Both the position numbers and the translations under genes were made by a program. The notes beneath the pieces are model-generated. The model ran no database searches. It was given only the letters and a program-made list of their open reading frames with translations, and was not told the DNA's origin. From assembly GCA_002695025.1 (NCBI GenBank), contig NZNV01000013.1, forward strand, positions 1 to 64,000: a stretch of DNA of 64,000 nt. Reading direction: 5' to 3'. Of this stretch, positions 7,651-16,618 are shown piece after piece (position 1 is the first letter of the stretch; every line of letters starts with the position of its first letter). The DNA comes from Owenweeksia sp. (GTDB taxonomy: Bacteria; Bacteroidota; Bacteroidia; Flavobacteriales; Schleiferiaceae).

Positions 7651-8598
7651 TCAGCTAAAGTTTTTATTAATCTTATTGATGGTGGCTTTCAAAATACTGA
7701 AAGCCGTTTCGGCCATTTTATTACGATCGTCCAGTAAAGGATTGATCTCGGTCATTTCAAAGCAACAAACGCGCTTATCTTCCAGCAAATGCTGTATCAG
7801 ATTGCGGGCTTCTTCATCGGTAATTCCTCCGGGAACGGGGGTTCCGGTACCCCGGCTGATGCTGGGGTCCATGCTGTCCACATCAAAGGATATATACAAT
7901 ATATCACAGTCCTTAAGGTACTCCCGTGCCTGTTTGGCCACGGCTTCCACCCCTTTTTCCCGCAGTTCATCGGTAGTAACATTGGGGATGTGATGTTTCT
8001 TCATCAGTTCCTGTTCCGGTTCTTCAGAATCACGAACGGCTATAAAGAACAGGTCAGAGTGCATCACTCTTTGGTTGCTTCCCTTTAATTCATTCCAGTG
8101 CCAGATGGTTTCTTCGGAGGGCTGGTTATTCTGATTTTCCAGGTTATCGTCATGCAGGGCTGTGGCCAGGGGCATACCGTGTACGTTGCCGGAAGGGCTG
8201 GTATAGGGAGAATGCAGATCGGAATGCGCATCGATCCATATCACACCCAACCGCTTTTTGGGATAAGCCGTCTTAATGCCGGCTATAGTTCCCCCGGCAT
8301 TACTATGATCACCGGAAATAACCACCGGAAAATTGTTGTTCTTCAAAACTGCGGATACTTCCTTTTCTATAGTGCGGTACATCTCTTCAATACCGTCCAG
8401 GCGTTTGGCAAATTTCCGGGTACTTTTCTTGAAAAGACGATCGTTCAGGGTTTTAACCCTTTTAACCGGATATTTCTTAAAAAACCCGATATCTCCTTTA
8501 AAGCTGGCCATCCTCAGGGCTTCAAAACCAAGGCTTGCCCCCCTGGTTCCTGCTCCTAACTCAGACATTACGCTTAAAATTTGTAATTTCTTTGACAT
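7651..8598 (-). CDS. rocF: Arginase
   Basis: 315 aa, ureohydrolase fold. All manganese-ligand motifs are present: GDHS (96-99), DAHSD (123-127) and SFDVDSMDP (about 229-237), with the conserved Glu in MTEINP near 285. The start, ELGAGTRGASLGFEAL, fits the arginase subgroup common in Bacteroidota rather than formimidoylglutamase or agmatinase. It would hydrolyse arginine to ornithine and urea in the cytoplasm. It is the first gene of a two-gene unit with argS and is divergent from the ECF sigma factor gene across an 86-bp gap. Confidence 0.9.
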   Translation of the reverse strand: MSKKLQILSVMSELGAGTRGASLGFEALRMASFKGDIGFFKKYPVKRVKTLNDRLFKKSTRKFAKRLDGIEEMYRTIEKEVSAVLKNNNFPVVISGDHSNAGGTIAGIKTAYPKKRLGVIWIDAHSDLHSPYTSPSGNVHGMPLATALHDDNLENQNNQPSEETIWHWNELKGSNQRVMHSDLFFIAVRDSEEPEQELMKKHHIPNVTTDELREKGVEAVAKQAREYLKDCDILYISFDVDSMDPSISRGTGTPVPGGITDEEARNLIQHLLEDKRVCCFEMTEINPLLDDRNKMAETAFSILKATINKINKNFS

Positions 8599-8618
8599 CT
8601 ATCTTTCTTTGAGGCGCG

Positions 8619-8626
8619 CAAAGTTA
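8619..8626 (-). promoter_or_regulatory. Candidate -7 box for the arginase-argS unit
   Basis: The minus strand reads TAACTTTG (TAnnTTTG). It predicts a leader of roughly 15 nt before the arginase ATG. No convincing -33 element. Confidence 0.35.
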
Positions 8627-8665
8627 GTTAAGGTTTCGGGAATGACTTACCGTTTGGGAATCAAC

Positions 8666-8673
8666 TATATTTG
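8666..8673 (+). promoter_or_regulatory. Candidate -7 box for the ECF sigma gene
   Basis: TATATTTG matches TAnnTTTG and ends 11 bp before the sigma-factor ATG, implying a very short leader. No TTG at the usual spacing upstream. Confidence 0.35.
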
Positions 8674-8684
8674 ATGTCGGATTT

Positions 8685-9257
8685 ATGGAAAGGAGAACCA
8701 CTGAAAATGACGCTTTACTGGATGCCCTCAAAGCGGGTAAGGAAGAGGCCTACCGCCAGGTATTCTTCGAGCACTTTGAGGCCCTCACCTATTTTGCCAA
8801 TAAGTACCTTGAAGATTGGGATGCCGCCCGTGACATTGTACAGGAAGTGTTTTCACAGCTCTTTGAAAAGCGGCAAAACCTGGATATCACCACCTCCCTT
8901 AAATCCTACCTCTACCGCTCGGTAGCCAACCGCAGCCTCAATACCATCAAGAGTAATAAGACACATGCCCTGCATCATGATATGATCAAGGATAGCTCTG
9001 ATCAGCATGTAGAAGAAAAAGGTATTGAGCTCAACGAACTGGAAGTTCAGATCCATAGCATCATTGACACCTTGCCTGCCCAGTGTGCCCATATTTTCCG
9101 CCTGAGTCGTTTTGAGCATAAAACCAATGCTGAGATAGCTCAAGAGCTCGGAATTTCCAAGCGAACGGTAGAAACGCAGATCAGTAATGCCTTGAAGGTT
9201 CTTCGCAAGTCTCTCAGAATCATTATCCTGCAATTTTTTTTACAATTTTTTTCGTAA
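8685..9257 (+). CDS. ECF-type RNA polymerase sigma-70 factor
   Basis: 190 aa. The sigma-70 region 2 covers about residues 20-90 (EHFEALTYFANKYLEDWDAARDIVQEVFSQLFEK, with the DxxDIVQEVF-type core-binding segment), and region 4 about 125-180, with the helix-turn-helix HKTNAEIAQELGISKRTVETQI. This is the Bacteroidota ECF group usually paired with FecR-like anti-sigma factors and TonB receptors. The matching FecR gene is at 9870, separated by a small lipoprotein gene and a terminator, so sigma and anti-sigma factors are probably expressed from separate transcripts. The C-terminus is unusually hydrophobic (IIILQFFLQFFS). Confidence 0.92.
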   Translation: MERRTTENDALLDALKAGKEEAYRQVFFEHFEALTYFANKYLEDWDAARDIVQEVFSQLFEKRQNLDITTSLKSYLYRSVANRSLNTIKSNKTHALHHDMIKDSSDQHVEEKGIELNELEVQIHSIIDTLPAQCAHIFRLSRFEHKTNAEIAQELGISKRTVETQISNALKVLRKSLRIIILQFFLQFFS

Positions 9258-9333
9258 GTCATACGTGTGGCAACACCCTTAGTTGTCATAGAAGTGTAAA
9301 AACAAATAAATAACCTTACAACACTTAAAAAGT

Positions 9334-9765
9334 ATGAAAAAGCAAATTGTTGCCCTGATGGCCCTGATCGTAGTAGGAATGTCTTCTTGTAACAAGGATG
9401 ACGACAAGAAAAACGTGGCCGAAGAAAAACCCAAAACCAAGGTTGAACTCTTAACCTCCAAAACCTGGAATATGGAAAGTATCAGCGTTACCGAAGAAAC
9501 GGATAGCACCTCTTCTGAATACGAGTTTCCCATGCCAGGTACGGTAACCTTTAAAACCGACAACAAGGTGGTTACCAAAATAGCGGGTGAAGAAGACGAG
9601 GTTTCCTCCTGGGCCCTGAGTGAAAAAGGACTGGTGATTGACGGTGAAACCTATGAACTGCTTGAACTCTCCGAAACCAAACTTCATATTAAGGAGGAGA
9701 TTGTGGAGGAGGATGAGGACTTGGGTAGAGTAACTGTGACTACCGTGATAAAAATGAGTCATTAA
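9334..9765 (+). CDS. Small lipoprotein, lipocalin-like
   Basis: 143 aa. The signal peptide ends in the lipobox GMSSC (Cys20), followed by a charged linker (NKDDDKKNVAEEKPKTK), then a beta-rich domain starting LLTSKTWNMESISV and containing GTVTFKTDNKVVTK and WALSEKGLVIDGETYELLELSETKLHI. This pattern is that of the lipocalin-like domain found in many short Bacteroidota lipoproteins, which have no known ligand. It lies between the ECF sigma gene and the FecR gene and ends in a strong terminator, so it is probably either monocistronic or the tail of the sigma transcript. Confidence 0.75.
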   Translation: MKKQIVALMALIVVGMSSCNKDDDKKNVAEEKPKTKVELLTSKTWNMESISVTEETDSTSSEYEFPMPGTVTFKTDNKVVTKIAGEEDEVSSWALSEKGLVIDGETYELLELSETKLHIKEEIVEEDEDLGRVTVTTVIKMSH

Positions 9766-9771
9766 AACCAG

Positions 9772-9804
9772 AAAACCGGGTGCCTGCTATGCACCCGGTT
9801 TTTT
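9772..9804 (+). terminator. Rho-independent terminator after the lipoprotein gene
   Basis: A 12-bp perfect stem (AAAACCGGGTGC, 9772-9783, with GCACCCGGTTTT, 9791-9802), a 7-nt loop and a T-run continuing to 9804. It separates the sigma/lipoprotein section from the FecR-TonB operon. Confidence 0.9.
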
Positions 9805-9806
9805 CC

Positions 9807-9836
9807 TTGTATTTTCTATAAACCAACATACCTTTC
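9807..9836 (+). promoter_or_regulatory. Candidate promoter of the FecR-TonB receptor operon
   Basis: TTG at 9807-9809 and TACCTTTC at 9829-9836 (seven of eight matches to TAnnTTTG) are separated by 19 nt, the usual Bacteroidota spacing. It starts immediately after the terminator and would give a leader of about 30 nt before the FecR ATG. Confidence 0.45.
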
Positions 9837-9869
9837 TTACATGTACTTTAGCACCTAAAAATCAGCAGC

Positions 9870-10844
9870 ATGCAGCCCGATACCAACATATCCGAATTGA
9901 TCCTGAAACACCTGGCCGGTGAAGCTTCCCCTGAAGAGGGAAAGCAACTGCGCGAGTGGAGAGGCGCTAAACCGGAAAACGAAGAGGAGTACCTCCAAAC
10001 CGTACGTATCTGGGAAACATCGGGCCGCATTACTGCTACACCTTCTCCCATTGACCTGGAAGCCGAATGGCAAAAGTTCCGAAGCCGCCACTTCCAGGAA
10101 GAAAGCAAAGTGATCCGTTTACACTTTAAACAAGTGATACGCTATGCTGCGGCAGCCGTGCTGCTGATCGGGATCCTGGGCGGAGCCTGGTATTTCAACG
10201 GCTATAATCAATACACTACCGGTGCCGGACAACGGCAATTGGTGAACCTTAGTGATGGAACCGAGATACTGCTATCCCAAAACACCACCCTTACTGTTCC
10301 GCGCACCTTTAACTGGTGGCATCGTGACCTTAAACTTTCCGGAGAAGCTTTTTTTGAAGTAACCAAAAACCCTGCTAAACCTTTTACAGCCATTGGCAGC
10401 AAAACCAGCCTGCGGGTGTTGGGAACTGCCTTTAAGATGGTAGCTACTGAGCGTATAAATAAAGTAGAGGTAAGTGAGGGAAAAGTAGCCTACTGGGCAG
10501 TAGATAAAAGTGACACCCTGATCCTTACCCGCCAGCTTTCCGGAACCTATGAAGGGCAGAAACTGGAAAAATCCACCATTGCAGATATCAACTTTGACAG
10601 CTGGCAAAGCGGAGCGTTCAACTTTGAACAGAATTCCCTGGCCAGCGTACTCAACCAATTGCAAAGCTATTACGTCTTTAGTATAAAAGATCCTCAAAAC
10701 ATGCTGGCACGGCCCTGCACCTTTACCGGTAGTTTCACCAGGCAACAACTGGACGACATCCTCAGTGAACTGGCCCTGGTAGTGGGGTTGCAATACGAGT
10801 TCAATGACGGTGAATTAATCCTTAAAAACCTTGACTGTCAGTAA
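9870..10844 (+). CDS. FecR-family anti-sigma factor
   Basis: 324 aa. The cytoplasmic N-terminal part (1-85, ELILKHLAGEASPEEGKQLREW) should bind the ECF sigma factor. One transmembrane segment follows at about 91-110 (YAAAAVLLIGILGGAWYF). The periplasmic FecR domain (about 120-215) includes RQLVNLSDGTEILLSQNTTL and LSGEAFFEVTKNPAKPF. A C-terminal STN-interacting type domain (DUF4974-like) covers about 250-324 with FNFEQNSLASVLNQLQSYY. Its stop codon shares its last base with the ATG of the STN-carrying TonB receptor, the expected signalling partner. Relatives hold the sigma factor until the receptor binds its ligand. Confidence 0.93.
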   Translation: MQPDTNISELILKHLAGEASPEEGKQLREWRGAKPENEEEYLQTVRIWETSGRITATPSPIDLEAEWQKFRSRHFQEESKVIRLHFKQVIRYAAAAVLLIGILGGAWYFNGYNQYTTGAGQRQLVNLSDGTEILLSQNTTLTVPRTFNWWHRDLKLSGEAFFEVTKNPAKPFTAIGSKTSLRVLGTAFKMVATERINKVEVSEGKVAYWAVDKSDTLILTRQLSGTYEGQKLEKSTIADINFDSWQSGAFNFEQNSLASVLNQLQSYYVFSIKDPQNMLARPCTFTGSFTRQQLDDILSELALVVGLQYEFNDGELILKNLDCQ

Positions 10845-13351
10845 TGTGGTGCCGTAGCCTTGGCCTGTTGGTCATTTTCTTGCTGGGCATTTCCACAAGC
10901 TATGGCCAGGGCAGTCTGCTGGAACGCAGGATCCGCCTGGAAAACCAAAAATATACCGCTGAACAATTACTGCAGCTTATTGAAAATGAAGGTATCACGC
11001 TGAACTACTCCGGCAAGCTTCCCGAAGACACCCTTTACCCGGGCAAGAGCCAGTTAAAGGTCAAAAAGATCCTTTCCCTTGTATTTGATACCTCGCGCTA
11101 CACTTTCATCCAACGTAATGAAAAGGTGCTGGTTATTCCCACTGTACGTAAAAAAGGTTACACCTTTTCAGGATACGTGGAAGAGGAAGGATCCAAGGAA
11201 CGCCTTATCGGGGTTAACATTTACCTGCAGGACTATAACATTGGCACCACTTCCAACGAGTTTGGTTTTTTCAGTCTTATTGTACCGGATAATGTGCCGG
11301 CTAAAGCTACGGTTTCCTTTATAGGTTATGAAAACCAAACACTTATCGTTTCTCCCGGAGACAGCACCAAACACGATATACTGCTTAAGCAGCAAAGTCA
11401 TTACCTGGACGAGGTTACGGTAGAGGCCAACCAACTGGTAGCACAACTTACGCAAATGAGCCAGTTTAGCCTGTCACCCGCCCACCTGGCCCATGCACCG
11501 GCATTTTTGGGTGAAGCAGACATCATCAAGTCCATCCAATTACTTCCGGGAGTACAACGCGGATCCGAAGGGAGTACCAGTTTCCTGGTACGTGGAGGTG
11601 ACCAGGATCAAAACCTGCTGCTGCTGGATGGAGTTCCCGTATACAATGCTTCCCATGTATTCGGTTTTCTCTCCGTTTTTAACTCCGATGCCTTAAAGAG
11701 TGTTGAACTCACCAAAGGTGGTTTTCCTGCCCGCTATGGCGGCCGGCTCAGCTCGGTGCTGGAAGTGAATATGAAGGAAGGTAATATGCGGGAGTTCCAT
11801 GGTGCGGGTTCTATCGGTTTACTTACCAGCAAACTAACGTTGGAAGGCCCTTTGGTAAAGGACCGCACTTCCTTCATGATATCCGGAAGACGGACTTACC
11901 TGGACCTGATCCTGAAACCTTTACTGGAGGAGGCCGGTGATAATGCCGGCTATTATTTTGGGGATCTCAATTTCAAGGTGAACCATAAGTTTTCCCGTAA
12001 AGACAGGCTTTATCTCAGCTTTTACACCGGCCGGGATAAACTTTACAGCGACAATGTAAACTTCCAATGGGGCAATTACACCAGTGTACTACGGTGGAAT
12101 CACCTTTATTCCAACAAACTATTCGGCAACCTAAGCGCCATCTTTTCACAATACCGCCTCAGCCTTAAATACGATTATATTTTTGGTTTTACCGGAACTT
12201 CGGCCCGGTCTCAGTTTCAATCTCTGGTTCGGGATTATGGATTGCGCTACGATTTTGATTATACGCTGAACGCCAGGCATCAGTTAAAGATGGGACTATC
12301 CGCCACCTACCACACTTTTAAGCCGGGCGCCCTCATGATAGAGGAACCTAGCCAAACGCTGGATTCCCTGATCAACTTTACTCCTTCCATCTATTCAACC
12401 GATGTTTTTGCGTATGCAGAGGATAACTGGCAGATCAATGCACGCTGGAAAATAAATTATGGAATACACCTCTCCTCCTACTTTACGGAATCCAAACCCT
12501 TTCTATTCCTACAGCCACGACTTTCTGCGCTTTACCTCCTAAACGATACCTGGTCTTTAAAGGGCAGCTATGCTTATATGAAGCAGTTTGTACACCTGCT
12601 GGCCAGTACCGGCACCAGCCTGCCTACTGACCTTTGGGTATCTTCCTCCAGGCGGGTACCACCGCAAAACTCCCACCAACTGGCCCTTGGAACCACCTAT
12701 AATATGGACGGCTCAAACTGGGAGTACACCAGTGAAATTTATTATAAATACTATACCGACCTGATCACCTATAAGGATGCCGCCACCCGTGCTTTCCTGT
12801 ACAACTGGGAAAACCAGGTGTTAACCGGTGGATTGGGCCGCTCCTACGGCTGGGAATTACTGGTACGTAAAACCGAGGGCCGTACCACCGGTTGGGTAGG
12901 TTATACGCTTTCCTGGTCAGAACGTAAATTTTCCAGGATCAACCAGGGAGAGTGGTTTCCCTTTAAATATGATCGCAGACATGACTTTAAGATCTCCATC
13001 AACCATCAGCTAACGCCTAAGTTTGGTATCAGTGCCAACTGGGTGTATAACACCGGTCAAAAGGCTACCCTTCCTATAAGCACGTATATAGATGCCTATG
13101 GTCAGAAAGTGGTGCATTACAGCAAACGTAACGGGATCACCTACCCGGCATACCATCGCCTGGATCTGGGTCTGAACTGGTTCAAAAAAACCAAATGGGG
13201 CGAGCGGACCTGGTCAATCGGGGTTTACAATGCCTATAACCGCAACAATCCGTACTACATCTATTTTGAAACGGAGAACACTAAGCGTGTAGCCAAACAG
13301 ATTGGCGTGTTCCCCATATTGCCCAGTATATCGTATAATTTCAGGTTTTAA
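10844..13351 (+). CDS. TonB-dependent receptor with STN signalling domain
   Basis: 835 aa outer-membrane receptor. The signal peptide is 1-21 (ends YGQG). An STN domain covers about 30-105 (NQKYTAEQLLQLIENEGITLNYS and RNEKVLVI), then a carboxypeptidase-regulatory-like Ig fold at about 115-200, a plug domain at about 220-330 (LLPGVQRGSEGSTSFLVRGG; LDGVPVYNASHVFGF; KGGFPARYGGRLSSVLEV), and a beta barrel ending in the aromatic SISYNFRF. The STN domain allows signalling through the neighbouring FecR and ECF proteins. It is followed by a DUF4249 lipoprotein 1 bp later, and then by a second receptor/DUF4249 pair. The ligand is unknown. Confidence 0.93.
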   Translation: MWCRSLGLLVIFLLGISTSYGQGSLLERRIRLENQKYTAEQLLQLIENEGITLNYSGKLPEDTLYPGKSQLKVKKILSLVFDTSRYTFIQRNEKVLVIPTVRKKGYTFSGYVEEEGSKERLIGVNIYLQDYNIGTTSNEFGFFSLIVPDNVPAKATVSFIGYENQTLIVSPGDSTKHDILLKQQSHYLDEVTVEANQLVAQLTQMSQFSLSPAHLAHAPAFLGEADIIKSIQLLPGVQRGSEGSTSFLVRGGDQDQNLLLLDGVPVYNASHVFGFLSVFNSDALKSVELTKGGFPARYGGRLSSVLEVNMKEGNMREFHGAGSIGLLTSKLTLEGPLVKDRTSFMISGRRTYLDLILKPLLEEAGDNAGYYFGDLNFKVNHKFSRKDRLYLSFYTGRDKLYSDNVNFQWGNYTSVLRWNHLYSNKLFGNLSAIFSQYRLSLKYDYIFGFTGTSARSQFQSLVRDYGLRYDFDYTLNARHQLKMGLSATYHTFKPGALMIEEPSQTLDSLINFTPSIYSTDVFAYAEDNWQINARWKINYGIHLSSYFTESKPFLFLQPRLSALYLLNDTWSLKGSYAYMKQFVHLLASTGTSLPTDLWVSSSRRVPPQNSHQLALGTTYNMDGSNWEYTSEIYYKYYTDLITYKDAATRAFLYNWENQVLTGGLGRSYGWELLVRKTEGRTTGWVGYTLSWSERKFSRINQGEWFPFKYDRRHDFKISINHQLTPKFGISANWVYNTGQKATLPISTYIDAYGQKVVHYSKRNGITYPAYHRLDLGLNWFKKTKWGERTWSIGVYNAYNRNNPYYIYFETENTKRVAKQIGVFPILPSISYNFRF

Positions 13352-13352
13352 C

Positions 13353-14258
13353 ATGAAAAAGTATCCACATATTTTCCTTGCCTTATTCTGTTGGCTGCTC
13401 TGGGGCTGTACCAAGACCATTAAGATCGATATCCCGGGCAGTGAGCCACAACCGGTCCTGAATGTTCTTCTACAGACTGGAGATGATATAGTGAACGCCT
13501 CCTTGAATATGTCCGTACCCTTCGAGAGTACGGATGAACCCACCTACCCTGGTGATGCCCTGGTACGCTTATACGACAATGATTCACTGGCCGGAATACT
13601 GGAAATCTGTGAACGCAACCCGGTTTACAATGAAAACTCCATTGATACACAGTATATATACTGCATGCCTTACCCGGTACAAGCCGGGCATACGTACAAG
13701 GTAGAAGCAGATATTCCGGGTTTCAAAACCATCTCAGGGCAAAGCACCGCTCCTTTTACACCGGATGTTCAGAACCTGAAGTATGACAGTTTCAGCCGTG
13801 CTTTACAGTTTACTATCCGTGACAATGACCCTGCCTCCAATTACTATCGTATTGAAATAACAGCTATTGACACGAGTGGGATCAGTGGATTTGGACAAGT
13901 AGTTTTCAGTACAGCAGATTACAGCCTTGAGCTTTTAGGGGCTACCAATGAATTGATTGACCTGCCCGTAGAAGATCCTAGCGGGACTTATGCCTTCACC
14001 AGCGATCAGGTTTTTTCCGGAGGGGTTAAAACCATACAGCTATCCCTGCTGGGGGGTGATCTCAGCAGTACCGCTCAATATATGGTCATAGTAACGCATT
14101 GTAGCAAGGAGTTCTATGATTTTTCGCGCACCAATATTATCCACACCTTTAACGGGAACAACCCTTTTAACGAACCTGTACAGCTGTTCAGCAATATTAA
14201 GAACGGGCTAGGCATTGTAGCTGCATTCAACACGCAGTTCTACCCCGTAGAATTTTAA
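13353..14258 (+). CDS. DUF4249 lipoprotein, partner of the first TonB receptor
   Basis: Start set at the ATG at 13353 (301 aa), directly after the receptor stop codon, because it gives a proper lipoprotein signal peptide (MKKYPHIFLALFCWLLWGC, lipidated Cys19). The frame is open further upstream, but there it runs through receptor codons. The body is the DUF4249 family: an N-terminal Ig-like part (KIDIPGSEPQPVLNVLLQ), SLNMSVPFESTDEPTYPGDALVRLYDND, and a C-terminal SNIKNGLGIVAAFNTQF motif. DUF4249 proteins regularly accompany this type of receptor and are thought to be surface-exposed partners, by analogy with SusD; direct evidence is scarce. Confidence 0.88.
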   Translation: MKKYPHIFLALFCWLLWGCTKTIKIDIPGSEPQPVLNVLLQTGDDIVNASLNMSVPFESTDEPTYPGDALVRLYDNDSLAGILEICERNPVYNENSIDTQYIYCMPYPVQAGHTYKVEADIPGFKTISGQSTAPFTPDVQNLKYDSFSRALQFTIRDNDPASNYYRIEITAIDTSGISGFGQVVFSTADYSLELLGATNELIDLPVEDPSGTYAFTSDQVFSGGVKTIQLSLLGGDLSSTAQYMVIVTHCSKEFYDFSRTNIIHTFNGNNPFNEPVQLFSNIKNGLGIVAAFNTQFYPVEF

Positions 14259-14295
14259 AATAAAAATTACGTTATCACGCAAACCTCAAACCACT

Positions 14296-16608
14296 ATGAA
14301 AAAATTCCTGCTCAGTATACTCCTTTCCCTCCCGCTTTTGGCGCTGGCGCAGGAGAATTACACCATTAGCGGATACATTGAAGACAGCAACTCCCGGGAA
14401 CGCCTTATCGGGGTAAACGTATACGTACCCGGAACTTCAATTGGTACTTCTACCAATACTTTTGGTTTTTATTCACTTACCGTGCGCGAGCCCAAGGTAA
14501 AGGTTATGATCAGTTATGTAGGTTACGAAACGCAAAGCCTGGAACTAGAGTTGGAAGGGAACCTCTCCCAGGACATCAGCCTGGAAGAACTTCCTCAATC
14601 CCTGGCCGAAGTAACCGTAACAGCTGAGCAGATCGAAGCCCTTAAGCCCCAGATGAGTACCATTCAGCTTTCTACCAAGGATATCAAGAATATCCCTGCC
14701 TTTTTAGGCGAGGTGGACGTAATAAGGGCCATCCAACTACTGCCCGGTGTTCAATCCGGCAGTGAAGGTACTACCGGCTTTTACGTACGTGGCGGTTCCC
14801 CGGATCAAAACCTGATATTGCTGGATGGTGTACCCGTATACAATGCCTCTCACCTTTTTGGCTTCTTTTCGGTATTCAATGCAGACGCTATTAAGAACGT
14901 TCAGCTTACCAAAGGTGGTTTCCCCTCCCGTTTCGGGGGCCGCCTGAGCTCCGTACTGGAAATAGATATGAAGGAAGGGAACCTCAGGGAATTCCACGGG
15001 GCAGGAAGCCTGGGGATCATATCCTCTAAACTCACCCTGGAAGGCCCTTTGGTTAAGGATAAAACTTCTTTTATCATCTCCGGCCGCAGAACCTACTACG
15101 ATCTTTTGATACGCCCATTCCTGCCGCCCGATCTTACCGTAGGTTACTACTTCGGGGATCTGAACCTCAAGCTCAATCATATTTTTTCCCGTAAGGACCG
15201 CCTATATCTGAGTTACTACGGTGGTAACGACAAATTCTACCAGCGCGAGAGCTACGATGGCTACGGTTATGAAGAAAACTTTGAGTCCAACCTGCAATGG
15301 GGTAACCATACCGGCTCTTTACGCTGGAATCACCTCTTTAATGAAAAACTGTTCAGCAACCTTACGGCCACCTATACCCAATACCGTTTCAGTGTAGGCT
15401 TTAAGGAGGAATACGACAACCAAACCGATGGCTTTGAATATTTCTCACTGATCCGGGATTACGGCCTGCGTTACGACCTGGAATACCGGCCTAACTCAGA
15501 CCATAGCCTGCGTTTTGGAGGAAACTACACCTACCATACCTTTAAACCGGGTGTGGCCCAGTTTGAAGGCGGTTTCTCCGATGAAGGTGTAGACTCTTTA
15601 CTAAACCTTTCCAGCCCCATTTATTCCAATGATGCCTACGTTTACGTGGAAGATGACTGGCTGATAAGTCCTGCCTGGAGGGCCAATTTCGGTTTACATT
15701 ATTCCGGCTACCTCGTTCACACCACCTATTACAACTCGTTGCAACCCCGGGCCTCCCTGCGTTATCTCCTTACGGATGAATGGTCTGTAAAAGGTTCGTA
15801 TGCCATGATGAACCAGTATATTCACTTACTTTCCAATTCAGGATTGAGTTTGCCCACTGATCTGTGGGTATCGTCTACTGAGCGCATAAAACCCCAGCGT
15901 TCGCACCAGGTAGCCCTGGGAAGCGTTCGCAACATTCTTCAAAATAAATACGAGATCTCCGCGGAGGTGTATTACAAGCGTATGCTCAATCTTATTGAGT
16001 ATAAAGAGGGTGCCTCTTTTATAACCGCTACGGACTGGCAAAACAACGTGGTGAACGATGGTATCGGTAACGCTTACGGACTGGAACTGCTTTTCCGCAA
16101 GAATGAAGGCCAGACTACCGGCTGGATCGGCTATACCCTGGCGTGGAGTAATCGCCAGTTCAGTGATCTGAACAACGGTGAGCAATTCCCCTATAAATAC
16201 GACCGCAGACACGATATCAGTATTGTAGTGAACCACCGTTTCAACGAACAATTTGACCTGGGTGTAACCTGGGTATTCGGAAGCGGCAATACCTACACCG
16301 CACCCATTGCCAATTATTACCTGCAAAGCCCCTATGGTTCCGGTGGAACACCGGAAGAATACGTGGAGTATAGTGACCGCAACTCCCTGCGCCTGCCTCC
16401 CTACCACCGTTTGGATCTCGGGTTTAACTTCCACAACGAGACACGCTGGGGCATGAGCCACTGGAACATCAGTGTATACAACGCTTACAACCGCAAAAAT
16501 CCCTTCTTCCTTTATATCAACGAAAATTATGAAACCGGAGAAAAGAGCGTACGTCAGGTAAGTCTTTTTCCCATCATACCGTCCATCTCCTATAGCTTTG
16601 AATTCTAA
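14296..16608 (+). CDS. TonB-dependent receptor without STN domain
   Basis: 770 aa. Signal peptide 1-18 (ALAQ), a carboxypeptidase-regulatory-like domain at about 22-105 (SGYIEDSNSRERLIGVNVYV), a plug at about 120-235 (LLPGVQSGSEGTTGFYVRGG; LDGVPVYNASHLFGF), and a barrel ending SISYSFEF. It resembles the receptor at 10844 throughout, with long identical stretches in the plug, but begins directly with the regulatory-like domain. It should therefore transport without signalling through FecR. It is followed by its own DUF4249 gene. The pair looks like a tandem duplicate of the preceding pair. Confidence 0.93.
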   Translation: MKKFLLSILLSLPLLALAQENYTISGYIEDSNSRERLIGVNVYVPGTSIGTSTNTFGFYSLTVREPKVKVMISYVGYETQSLELELEGNLSQDISLEELPQSLAEVTVTAEQIEALKPQMSTIQLSTKDIKNIPAFLGEVDVIRAIQLLPGVQSGSEGTTGFYVRGGSPDQNLILLDGVPVYNASHLFGFFSVFNADAIKNVQLTKGGFPSRFGGRLSSVLEIDMKEGNLREFHGAGSLGIISSKLTLEGPLVKDKTSFIISGRRTYYDLLIRPFLPPDLTVGYYFGDLNLKLNHIFSRKDRLYLSYYGGNDKFYQRESYDGYGYEENFESNLQWGNHTGSLRWNHLFNEKLFSNLTATYTQYRFSVGFKEEYDNQTDGFEYFSLIRDYGLRYDLEYRPNSDHSLRFGGNYTYHTFKPGVAQFEGGFSDEGVDSLLNLSSPIYSNDAYVYVEDDWLISPAWRANFGLHYSGYLVHTTYYNSLQPRASLRYLLTDEWSVKGSYAMMNQYIHLLSNSGLSLPTDLWVSSTERIKPQRSHQVALGSVRNILQNKYEISAEVYYKRMLNLIEYKEGASFITATDWQNNVVNDGIGNAYGLELLFRKNEGQTTGWIGYTLAWSNRQFSDLNNGEQFPYKYDRRHDISIVVNHRFNEQFDLGVTWVFGSGNTYTAPIANYYLQSPYGSGGTPEEYVEYSDRNSLRLPPYHRLDLGFNFHNETRWGMSHWNISVYNAYNRKNPFFLYINENYETGEKSVRQVSLFPIIPSISYSFEF

Positions 16609-16618
16609 GACCTTTTAT

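Noticed and set aside
7651-8598. Formimidoylglutamase (hutG) as the identity of the ureohydrolase
   Set aside because: Length and the N-terminal ELGAGTRGASLG pattern fit the arginase subgroup, and no hut gene is adjacent.
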